Assembly: GCA_022361535.1 (NCBI GenBank)
Contig: JAKSAU010000992.1
Span: 1 to 6,162, forward strand
DNA from: Desulfobacterales bacterium
Lineage (GTDB): Bacteria > Desulfobacterota > Desulfobacteria > Desulfobacterales > Desulfobacteraceae
DNA: 6,162 nt
Direction: 5' to 3'
Shown in pieces: positions 1-6,020 of the stretch. Below the pieces are notes generated by a model. It was not told where the DNA came from, made no database searches, and worked only from the letters and a program-made list of their open reading frames with translations. Every line of letters begins with the position of its first letter. The first letter of the stretch is position 1. The position numbers were made by a program, and so were the translations under genes.

Positions 1-732
1 GCTATTCCGGCGGAATTGATGGAAAGTGAGATGTTCGGGTATGTGCATGGGGCGTTTTCAGGTGCCCTGAAAGGAGGGCGTCCAGGCAAGTTCGAACTGG
101 CTGACGGCGGCACGCTGTTGTTGGACGAAATCGGTGATATGCCTCACAACATGCAGGTAAAACTGCTCAGGGTACTTCAAACAGGTGAAATACAAAGAAT
201 CGGCAGCACAAGCTATAAAAAGGTTAATGTCCGGGTTATTGCCGCCACAAATGTCGATCTTTTGCAAGCGATACAAAAGAAAAAATTTAGACAAGATCTT
301 TACTACCGCTTAAATATTCTTCCTATAACCATACCGCCTTTGAGGGATAGGGGGAAGTTTGACATCCAGACCTTAGCATCCCATTTTATCAACAAGTATA
401 ACCCAAGATGCAGCCTGAACCCTGAATCTGTTGAACTTCTATCCGGTTATGATTGGCCCGGCAATGTAAGAGAGTTGGAAAACACTATACAACAGGCCAT
501 CCACCTGTGTGACGGACAAAAACTTACACCGGAGCAATTAAACTTGCCCTACTTTACCGAAAACAACCGCTCTTGTCCAAAGGGCGCCATTCGTGACATG
601 GAAAAGGACATGATCCTGTCTACCCTTGAGCAAAACGGATTCAACATGGTAAAAGCCGCTACCCTGCTCGGCATATCAAGGGCCACCCTCTACAGAAAAA
701 TCAAACAATTTGGTATCAGCCGCCCATCATAA
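1..732 (+). CDS. Sigma-54-dependent transcriptional activator, C-terminal part (5' truncated by window edge)
   Basis: This is the last 243 residues of a bacterial enhancer-binding protein that hydrolyses ATP to remodel sigma-54 RNA polymerase. The frame is open from base 1, so the start, Walker A and any sensor domain (PAS, GAF or receiver) lie outside. Numbering from base 1, the order is: loop 1 as GAFSGA (17-22) in place of the usual GAFTGA, Walker B LLLDE (39-43), sensor I VRVIAATN (77-84), arginine-finger region FRQDLYYRL (96-104), sensor [12 protein letters not shown] (152-161), and a Fis-type helix-turn-helix at about 199-236 ([20 protein letters not shown]). The AAA+ family assignment is firm. 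The signal sensed is unknown. The gene is convergent with the transporter/oxidoreductase genes, so it is a plausible but unproven regulator of them; no -24/-12 promoter for that operon is visible here. The TAA stop is at 730-732. Confidence 0.95.
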   Translation, partial: AIPAELMESEMFGYVHGAFSGALKGGRPGKFELADGGTLLLDEIGDMPHNMQVKLLRVLQTGEIQRIGSTSYKKVNVRVIAATNVDLLQAIQKKKFRQDLYYRLNILPITIPPLRDRGKFDIQTLASHFINKYNPRCSLNPESVELLSGYDWPGNVRELENTIQQAIHLCDGQKLTPEQLNLPYFTENNRSCPKGAIRDMEKDMILSTLEQNGFNMVKAATLLGISRATLYRKIKQFGISRPS

Positions 733-1142
733 TTAGCCAGCCCTTGTCGAACCCAAAGACATTTGAGCATTATAACGGTTCTCAAAATGAATCTTCAATT
801 GGCCCTGGTGAACAAGGGCATTTCATATAAAAATACCGGCCCGTTTATTCTAAGAAGCGGCTGCCGAATTTTTTCAAAAATCCGCCTGATGCCGTCTTCT
901 TAGAACAAACGAGCCTAAGTGCCCTAACGGCTATACTTTCATTTGAGGATGCTATAGAGAATTAATCTACCCGCGTTACATTGGAATATATTTTTGAGAA
1001 CTCCTAAAGCGATACTCAGGAATGTGTTTCTTTATTATCGGCTCATTTAATTGGCATTACTGTTCAGGGTAAGCGTGACGGTTTCACTGATTGGATTTCT
1101 TTGGGAGGCCTGCTACAAAATCTGCCTGGATGAATAGAAAAC
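733..1142. other. Intergenic interval with no convincing gene
   Basis: This interval lies between the regulator stop and the terminator pair. All six frames are interrupted. The longest ATG-started frame on the + strand (787-903, 38 codons) has no good ribosome-binding site and no recognisable family. One + frame (phase of position 861) reads in a protein-like way from 831 to 1133, but with TAA codons at 963 and 1005 and no evident start. It could be a decayed gene or chance. An imperfect inverted repeat lies at 851-902. No tRNA, rRNA or CRISPR pattern was seen. Confidence 0.6.
851..902. repeat. Imperfect inverted repeat with nested A/T hairpin
   Basis: The left arm TAAGAAGCGGC (851-861) pairs with the right arm GCCGTCTTCTTA (891-902), with one extra T at 895. 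Inside, ATTTTT (868-873) and AAAAAT (876-881) form a second dyad around a two-base loop. No T-run follows in either direction, so it does not look like an intrinsic terminator. It could be an operator, a 3'-UTR RNA structure or the remnant of a small mobile repeat; the sequence does not decide between these. Confidence 0.5.
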
Positions 1143-1183
1143 AAAAAAACGCCTGCCCCCTTTTTACAAGGAAACAGGCGTTT
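1143..1183 (-). terminator. Rho-independent terminator of the dctP-side operon
   Basis: Bases 1175-1183 (CAGGCGTTT) and 1147-1155 (AAACGCCTG) form a perfect nine-base-pair stem. Read on the - strand, the stem runs into seven T residues (1149-1143), the classic intrinsic-terminator layout. A 19-base loop separates the arms; CCTT (1159-1162) and AAGG (1168-1171) inside it can add a few pairs. It lies 79 bases beyond the dctP stop codon and marks the likely 3' end of the - strand operon. Read on the + strand the T-run is poor, so it acts mainly on - strand transcripts. Confidence 0.88.
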
Positions 1184-1209
1184 AATACTTTAGCGTTAGG
1201 ATTTGACCG

Positions 1210-1255
1210 CCCCTGATATGGGCTACCAAAATATCAAGGGGACTCTTTTTATTTT
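1210..1255 (+). terminator. Rho-independent terminator facing the operon, for + strand transcripts
   Basis: CCCC TGATAT (1210-1219) pairs with ATATCA A GGGG (1231-1241), giving ten base pairs with one bulged A at 1237 and an 11-base loop. On the + strand the stem is followed by CTCTTTTTATTTT (1243-1255). No T-run follows in the - direction. It would stop transcription arriving from the regulator side just before the 3' end of dctP, 478 bases after the regulator stop. Confidence 0.75.
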
Positions 1256-1262
1256 AACTACG

Positions 1263-2261
1263 CTATTTGGCAAGGGAATCAAGAACAGACTGACCCCATT
1301 CTATACCAACATCTTTAAGAACTTCAGGCCAAATTGTTTCTCTAACCTTTTTAGCGGTTGCAGCAATTTCATCTGCGCTGATATTCACAATATTCGCTCC
1401 ATAGTCAGCCAGGCGTTTCTCGTTGGCTGCCTGATCTGCTTTGGCAGATTCCCAGCGACGCTGTTCGAATTCAGCAGCTACGTCTTCGAGTACTTTTTTG
1501 TGATCGGCTTTAAGGCCGTCAAACAGTTCTTTATTAATGATTAAGTACCAGACTTCAAAATGTGTATTGGAGGGAATGTAGGTTTTGGTTACGTCCCTGA
1601 AAGAAGAGTAATACCCTTCAGCACCGGAGCCGATTACACCGTCAACCACACCGGTCTGAACTGCGGTAAATGCATCCGAAAAGGGGATGGGGGTACCAAG
1701 ATATCCGGTTTTATCCGCCAGAAGCTGAAATGCTTTCATGGGAGGTACACGGAGCTTGATTCCTTTTTTGGCTTCAGGATCACCAGGAGCTACCGGCTCA
1801 CGGTTCAGGCTGATACCACCGAAATAAACCGGCCAGGCTGCCAGCAGATGAATATCCTGTTTGGCATAGAGATCAGCAACAGTATTCCGTAAAGGAGCGC
1901 CTGCAGTTAAATTCTTTTTTGCCTGCTCCCAGGATTCCACCATATAAGGGAAATAAACAACCTGGAAACGTTTATCTGCAGCAGAAGAAGGAGGCTGGCA
2001 GGCCATGTCCACAGCTCCCAGGCCCACACGTTCCTGAACTACAGTGTAATCGCCAAGCGCGGAAGCCGGATAGATTTTGGTTTTCATTTTTTTGTTGCTG
2101 GCTTTTTTCAAGGCATCTGAAAACCAGCGCAGATCATTGTCAATGGCAGTACCCTGGGGACGGACATGGGAAATCTTCCATGTTCTTGCCTGAACGTGGG
2201 AGGCAACGACCATCAAACAAACAGCCAGGATTGCCACACTTGCAAAACATCTTTTTTTCAT
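1263..2261 (-). CDS. dctP: TRAP transporter periplasmic substrate-binding protein (DctP family)
   Basis: This 332-residue protein is the extracytoplasmic solute receptor of a TRAP transporter: it captures a small carboxylate-bearing ligand in the periplasm and delivers it to DctQM. A Sec signal peptide is clear: basic MKKR, a hydrophobic core (about 5-20) and likely cleavage after VQA (residue 25). The mature part begins with the beta-strand pattern TWKISHVRP typical of the family. The hallmark region GIKLRVPP (168-174) carries Arg171, aligned with the arginine that binds the ligand carboxylate in characterised DctP proteins, followed by PIPFSDAFTAVQTGVVDG (191-208). The ATG at 2261 is supported by AAAGGAG eight bases upstream. 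It is the last gene of the operon, 29 bases after dctM, and the terminator at 1143-1183 follows. The ligand cannot be assigned from sequence alone. Confidence 0.95.
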   Translation of the reverse strand: MKKRCFASVAILAVCLMVVASHVQARTWKISHVRPQGTAIDNDLRWFSDALKKASNKKMKTKIYPASALGDYTVVQERVGLGAVDMACQPPSSAADKRFQVVYFPYMVESWEQAKKNLTAGAPLRNTVADLYAKQDIHLLAAWPVYFGGISLNREPVAPGDPEAKKGIKLRVPPMKAFQLLADKTGYLGTPIPFSDAFTAVQTGVVDGVIGSGAEGYYSSFRDVTKTYIPSNTHFEVWYLIINKELFDGLKADHKKVLEDVAAEFEQRRWESAKADQAANEKRLADYGANIVNISADEIAATAKKVRETIWPEVLKDVGIEWGQSVLDSLAK

Positions 2262-2290
2262 CTTCTCAACTCCTTTAAATTATGGGGTTA

Positions 2291-3601
2291 TTAATATCCG
2301 AATAAACCGGGAAAAAACAATGACAGGTTCGGCCAGAAAGAGGTTAGGAAAACCACAGGCACATACCCGAAAATAATCAGGATCATGGCAGGCTTTATTA
2401 CCTCAGAAAATTCAACCTTACCGATACGCATCCCAAAATAAAGGATACTGGCATAGGGTGGTGTTACCCCACCCATGGCTGTGTTTACCCCCATGATGGC
2501 AGCAAACTGAACCGGGCTGATGCCAATTGCCTGCATTAAGGGAAGAAGCAATGGACCCAGCAGAATAATTGAAGTGACATCATTTACGATCATGCCGACG
2601 AAAAATAGCAAAAAATTGATCAGAATCAGCAGCAATACTTTATTCTGGGTAATGGTAAACACCCCGTCCACAAGGGCCTGGGGAACATCTTCCATAACAA
2701 ATATCTGGCTGAGCATCAGACTGAATACGATCATGATCATGATGGCACCCACAGCAGTTGCAGAGTTCTTTGCTGCCAGAAAAAAGGTCTTGAAGGTCAA
2801 GCCCTTATATACCAGGAAACCAACTGGGAATGCGTAAATAACAGCTACGGCAGCCGCTTCGGTAGGGGTCATAATTCCGCCGTAAATCCCGCCTAAAATA
2901 ATCATAGGCATAATCAGGGCCGGCAGCGCCCTTGATGTCATTGTCACACCCTCTTTTACCGTCTCTTTAACTGGCCTTGGCGGATCCAATTCAAGGGGAA
3001 AGTTTCTGACCAGGTAAAGATTAACCAGACAGAACAAAGAGGTTATAAGCATCCCGGGGCCGAGAGTGGCAAGAAAGCAAGCCAGAATAGAGGTATCTGT
3101 TACCCATCCGTAAATAATCATGGTTACGCTGGGCGGAATCAGCAGCCCTAAAATTGACGAGTTGGCGACAAGGGCAGTTGCATATCCTCTTGGATACCCC
3201 TTGGAGGCCATCTCAGGAATCAGGATCGGACCTGTGGCAGCAACACCTGTAAGACCGGATCCGGAAATAGCTCCGATAATGGCACAGCTGACAGCAGCAA
3301 CAACACCTAAACCTCCCCTGATACGACCTACAAATACGTTAACAAATCGCAACAGGCTTGCTGCAATCCCGCTCTCACTCATCAGTGTGCCTGCAAAAAC
3401 AAATAGCGGGATACAGAGCAGGACCGGATTAGCCAATTGGGTATATCCCCAGACCATGGTTCCTTTCATTGTGGCACCACCCAGGAAAACCATGTTCATC
3501 AATGCCCCGCCAAAACAATATGGCAGCGGCACACCAAAGCTGAGCATGAGCACAAGGATGCCCAATGAGATAAATGATACAGTGACGATTTCCAGTTCCA
3601 T
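2291..3601 (-). CDS. dctM: TRAP transporter large permease (DctM family)
   Basis: This 436-residue integral inner-membrane protein is the main transport subunit of a TRAP system, driven by a Na+ or H+ gradient. It has about a dozen hydrophobic segments and the family's usual length. Its two pseudo-symmetric halves are visible: GPILIPEM (124-131) with LIPPSVTMIIYG (154-165) in the first, and GPLLLPLM (349-356) with VTPPYASILYFG (379-390) in the second. Other DctM signatures are SGSGLTGVAATG (113-124) and GGIYGGIMTPTEAAA (237-251). The ATG at 3601 is preceded by AAGGAG (3608-3613), which lies inside the end of dctQ. Only one base separates the dctQ stop from this start, so translation is probably coupled. 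DctP follows after 29 bases. Family assignment is firm; the substrate is unknown. Confidence 0.96.
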   Translation of the reverse strand: MELEIVTVSFISLGILVLMLSFGVPLPYCFGGALMNMVFLGGATMKGTMVWGYTQLANPVLLCIPLFVFAGTLMSESGIAASLLRFVNVFVGRIRGGLGVVAAVSCAIIGAISGSGLTGVAATGPILIPEMASKGYPRGYATALVANSSILGLLIPPSVTMIIYGWVTDTSILACFLATLGPGMLITSLFCLVNLYLVRNFPLELDPPRPVKETVKEGVTMTSRALPALIMPMIILGGIYGGIMTPTEAAAVAVIYAFPVGFLVYKGLTFKTFFLAAKNSATAVGAIMIMIVFSLMLSQIFVMEDVPQALVDGVFTITQNKVLLLILINFLLFFVGMIVNDVTSIILLGPLLLPLMQAIGISPVQFAAIMGVNTAMGGVTPPYASILYFGMRIGKVEFSEVIKPAMILIIFGYVPVVFLTSFWPNLSLFFPGLFGY

Positions 3602-3602
3602 A

Positions 3603-4100
3603 TTATACTCCTTGGGCTTTCAATGCAGTTTCGGTTTTGGGAAGCTGTCCCAGTTGTTTTATGTTTTTAACCAGGTACCAGGCCGTAAACCCGGTCATGA
3701 GAACCAGGCCGGCAAAAAAGGCACACTCGGCGTATATGGTGGGGATGTAAAGAGTCGGGCTTTCTTTTTTAACCCGAAGGGCATATTTGAGATAATCCCA
3801 TGCCCACCAGGTCAGCCAAAGGGAAACAACCAATGCCATGACATCGGCAATAATTCTTACGATAAATTTGGCACGGTCAGTTTTAAGAAAAATTTCCAGA
3901 ACGTTGGCCTTAATCTGGGTATCTTCCCGTGAGGCATTGACACTGCCCAGAAAATAGAGCCACAGGGTCGGGTAAACCAGGATCTCATCCAGCCCCATAA
4001 CAGGCAGTTCAAAGATATAGCGCATGATGACCTGGTAGAACTCCAGCAGGGCCACCGTGCTGATAAGAATGGTCAGCACATATTTAAAGAATCGTTCCAT
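3603..4100 (-). CDS. dctQ: TRAP transporter small permease (DctQ family)
   Basis: This 165-residue inner-membrane protein pairs with DctM to form the TRAP membrane complex. Four hydrophobic segments fit the DctQ fold: about 5-25, 39-57, 78-100 and 122-145. The motif MRYIFELPVMGLDE (26-39), with an acidic residue opening the second segment, and SVNASRED (53-60) after that segment match the usual MRYxF..P...E and AxRxxxHI-type positions. The ATG at 4100 has AGGAG (4108-4112) seven bases upstream. It starts 12 bases after the ridA-family stop and ends one base before dctM, so the three genes are very likely cotranscribed. DctQ proteins are poorly conserved, so the call rests on size, topology and its place next to dctM. 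Confidence 0.93.
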   Translation of the reverse strand: MERFFKYVLTILISTVALLEFYQVIMRYIFELPVMGLDEILVYPTLWLYFLGSVNASREDTQIKANVLEIFLKTDRAKFIVRIIADVMALVVSLWLTWWAWDYLKYALRVKKESPTLYIPTIYAECAFFAGLVLMTGFTAWYLVKNIKQLGQLPKTETALKAQGV

Positions 4101-4112
4101 AAAAGAACTCCT

Positions 4113-4469
4113 TTACTCTTTCAATGCTGCAATAACAGATATTTCCACGAGAAGATCCTCCCTAGCCAGCCTGGCTTCCACACAAGCCCTGGCCGGTGCA
4201 CAACCTTCTGGTACCCAGGCATCCCATACCTCGTTCATACCGGCAAAATCTTTGATATCTCTGAGATAAACCGTGGCGGAAAGCATGTGTGCGCGGCTGG
4301 AACCCGCCTGCTCAAGAAGAGCATCCACCTTGTTCAGCATACTTTGGGTCTGAGGGCCTATGGGGTCTTCACCATTGTCCGCTACTTGACCGCAAAGATA
4401 CACCACATTGTTGTGGGTAACGATTCTGCTCATTCTAACGCCTGTCTCCATCCGGGTAATCGCACTCAT
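4113..4469 (-). CDS. RidA/YjgF/UK114-family enamine/imine deaminase
   Basis: This 118-residue cytoplasmic protein belongs to the Rid family, small trimeric enzymes that hydrolyse reactive enamines and imines to keto acids and ammonia. The C-terminal signature [11 protein letters not shown] (91-101) contains Arg94, aligned with the catalytic Arg105 of E. coli RidA, and VEISVIA (108-114) holds the conserved Glu109. The VYLCGQVA (23-30) and [21 protein letters not shown] (65-85) regions match the family; the latter resembles the YoaB-like branch. Retention of the Arg argues for an active deaminase rather than an Arg-less Rid paralogue. The ATG at 4469 is preceded by a purine-rich AAGGAAAGGA. It sits between the oxidoreductase genes and dctQ, suggesting it clears imines made by the flavoenzyme. 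Imported substrate and exact Rid subgroup are not determined. Confidence 0.93.
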   Translation of the reverse strand: MSAITRMETGVRMSRIVTHNNVVYLCGQVADNGEDPIGPQTQSMLNKVDALLEQAGSSRAHMLSATVYLRDIKDFAGMNEVWDAWVPEGCAPARACVEARLAREDLLVEISVIAALKE

Positions 4470-4601
4470 AATCTTTTCCTTTCCTTAATCTTCCAGTCTA
4501 AAACCGGCTTTTGACTTTAATTTACGTTTAGACGCAAAGTCCAAAGTACAATTTTAGAGGATTCATTAATATAGTATTATATCGTTTCTGTTATCCCTTT
4601 A
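4470..4601 (-). promoter_or_regulatory. 132-base leader upstream of the ridA-family gene with interlocked inverted repeats
   Basis: This is the only sizeable gap inside the gene train. Read on the - strand it holds TATAAT (4581-4576), without a good -35 box at standard spacing, inside a small A/T dyad TAATA-TAG-TATTA (4567-4579). It then holds two interlocked inverted repeats: GACTTT (4541-4536) with AAAGTC (4518-4513), and GTCTAAA (4533-4527) with TTTAGAC (4502-4496). Together these could form an H-type pseudoknot about 26 bases before the ridA ATG. This may be an internal promoter and/or a structured leader. No known riboswitch class was recognised. Confidence 0.3.
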
Positions 4602-6020
4602 TCATTTTTTACCCAGAAGCCAGTTGTCTGCTGTTGCCCCCTGATCCAGCTCCATGGCAGCAACTTCTTCCAAGGGAACTGGTTTTAAGGGCGGCCTGAC
4701 ATTTACAAGCCCTGCACGGTCCGGGGTGGCACTGGTTTCCGCCGCCACAATCTCAGCAACCGCAGGACCGCACATCCGTCCCTGGCATGGCCCCATACCA
4801 GCCCGTGAGATACTTTTTATTTCATTAACTTCTTTTATACCTTCTTTGACCATCTGACGAATATCACCAACAGTAAGATTTTCGCACCGGCAGACCACAG
4901 TATCTTCATCAAATACAAGCTGGTCCGGCCTTGGGGCATATAAGGCATCCACAAAGGGTCTGGGCCAGCGGTCATGGCGAAGGGCTTTCAATAATGGTTC
5001 GGCCAACCGGTCCCGTTCATACTCAGGAATGATTCCCGAACACCTTGCAGCTTCAAGGGCAGCAAGCTCTCCTTTGTATTGGGCTGCCAGGGCCCCACCG
5101 ACTTTTGCACCGTCTCCGGCTGCAAAAATCCGCTCGCGGGTCGTCCGGCCCCAGGCATCACATTTTGGATACCAGTATCTTTGTTCCGGTTCCCATACCA
5201 TGTCACAACCTGCCTGACGGTAAATATGGGTGTTTGGAATGACCCCGAAATGTAGCAAAAGCATATCAATATCAAATGAGAGTGCTTCTTCTTTATGCTG
5301 GGCTTCGACCCGGGTAACCTTATCGTTCCCAAGCGCCTTAATCTGTGTCACGCCTTTGTAATGAGGAATGCCTGCCTTTTTAATCTCGCGGACAAGGGAA
5401 AGCCCTTTCCACAAAAAATCAGCCCGCACCGCAGCTTCAGGTGCACGAACAATTGCCTTTGGTGCAGGTGTCGCAGGTGTTGTTTCAAGGATGGCCTGGA
5501 TATTGACCTTTTTCCTGATAAGCAATGAGGCTTCTAGAAGCAGCAGTGGACCTGAGCCGGCAAGAACCACCCTGCCCTCCGGGGTAAGCCCGGCCTCTTT
5601 AGCCAGATTATTGGCAGCACCCGCGCCCATAACTCCGGGCAGCGTCCAACCTGGAACAGGCATGGGGCGTTCCATGGCTCCTGTGGCTGCAATGATATAA
5701 TTGGCTCTTATCTGCTTTGACTTGCCGACCTGTGAATAGCAGATATGCCCGTCCGGCTCCACCTGCCAGACCATGGCATAGGGTTCATATCGGGCACCGG
5801 ATTCAATAAACCTTTTAGCAAGGCTCTCACCCCGGGTATAATCCTCTCCCAAAAGCGTGCGAAGGTCTTGGGACGCCCCTCTAATATTTCTATAAATTTG
5901 TCCGCCGATTGTTGCCTGTTCATCCAGGCAGACGACATCCAAACCCATCTCAGCCAGACAGGCTGCGGCAGACAACCCGGCAGGTCCAGCACCGATAACA
6001 ATGACATCATGATGGCTCAT
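4602..6020 (-). CDS. HcnB-like FAD/NAD(P)-fold oxidoreductase with C-terminal [2Fe-2S] domain
   Basis: This 472-residue flavoprotein resembles HcnB and the alpha subunits of opine, hydroxyproline and dye-linked proline dehydrogenases, which move electrons in multi-subunit amino-acid-oxidising complexes. The N-terminal dinucleotide fold has GAGPAG (10-15) and ATGAMERP (112-119). A second Rossmann motif is GSGPLL (155-160), and the FAD-closing motif is FAAGDGAKVGG (299-309). The C-terminal BFD-like [2Fe-2S] domain has Cys377, Cys379, Cys412 and Cys417 in C-x-C-x32-C-x4-C spacing, as in that family. The start is ATG 6020: AAAAGGAG lies seven bases upstream. An in-frame TTG at 6038 would put that Shine-Dalgarno sequence inside the gene and is less likely. 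It overlaps the upstream ferredoxin-like gene by 14 bases. Substrate specificity normally resides in a DAO-type partner not seen here, so the exact reaction is open. Confidence 0.9.
   Translation of the reverse strand: MSHHDVIVIGAGPAGLSAAACLAEMGLDVVCLDEQATIGGQIYRNIRGASQDLRTLLGEDYTRGESLAKRFIESGARYEPYAMVWQVEPDGHICYSQVGKSKQIRANYIIAATGAMERPMPVPGWTLPGVMGAGAANNLAKEAGLTPEGRVVLAGSGPLLLLEASLLIRKKVNIQAILETTPATPAPKAIVRAPEAAVRADFLWKGLSLVREIKKAGIPHYKGVTQIKALGNDKVTRVEAQHKEEALSFDIDMLLLHFGVIPNTHIYRQAGCDMVWEPEQRYWYPKCDAWGRTTRERIFAAGDGAKVGGALAAQYKGELAALEAARCSGIIPEYERDRLAEPLLKALRHDRWPRPFVDALYAPRPDQLVFDEDTVVCRCENLTVGDIRQMVKEGIKEVNEIKSISRAGMGPCQGRMCGPAVAEIVAAETSATPDRAGLVNVRPPLKPVPLEEVAAMELDQGATADNWLLGKK

Noticed and set aside
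787..903. 38-codon + strand ORF starting at ATG 787
   Set aside because: There is no clear ribosome-binding site or recognisable domain, and its 3' part coincides with the inverted repeat at 851-902. Probably not a gene.
1073..1086. Small dyad GTGA-CGGTT-TCAC as an operator
   Set aside because: Four-base arms are expected by chance, and no gene start lies nearby to be controlled.
1203..1544. 113-codon + strand open frame overlapping the end of dctP
   Set aside because: It runs through the + strand terminator and opposite the conserved DctP C-terminus. It is a shadow frame.
2262..2290. Possible promoter or terminator between dctM and dctP
   Set aside because: The 29-base gap contains only a ribosome-binding site; no hairpin or promoter hexamers are evident.
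3120..3932. 270-codon + strand open frame opposite dctM and dctQ
   Set aside because: It is antisense to two well-supported membrane-protein genes, has low-complexity composition expected from reading hydrophobic codons backwards, and shows no domain.
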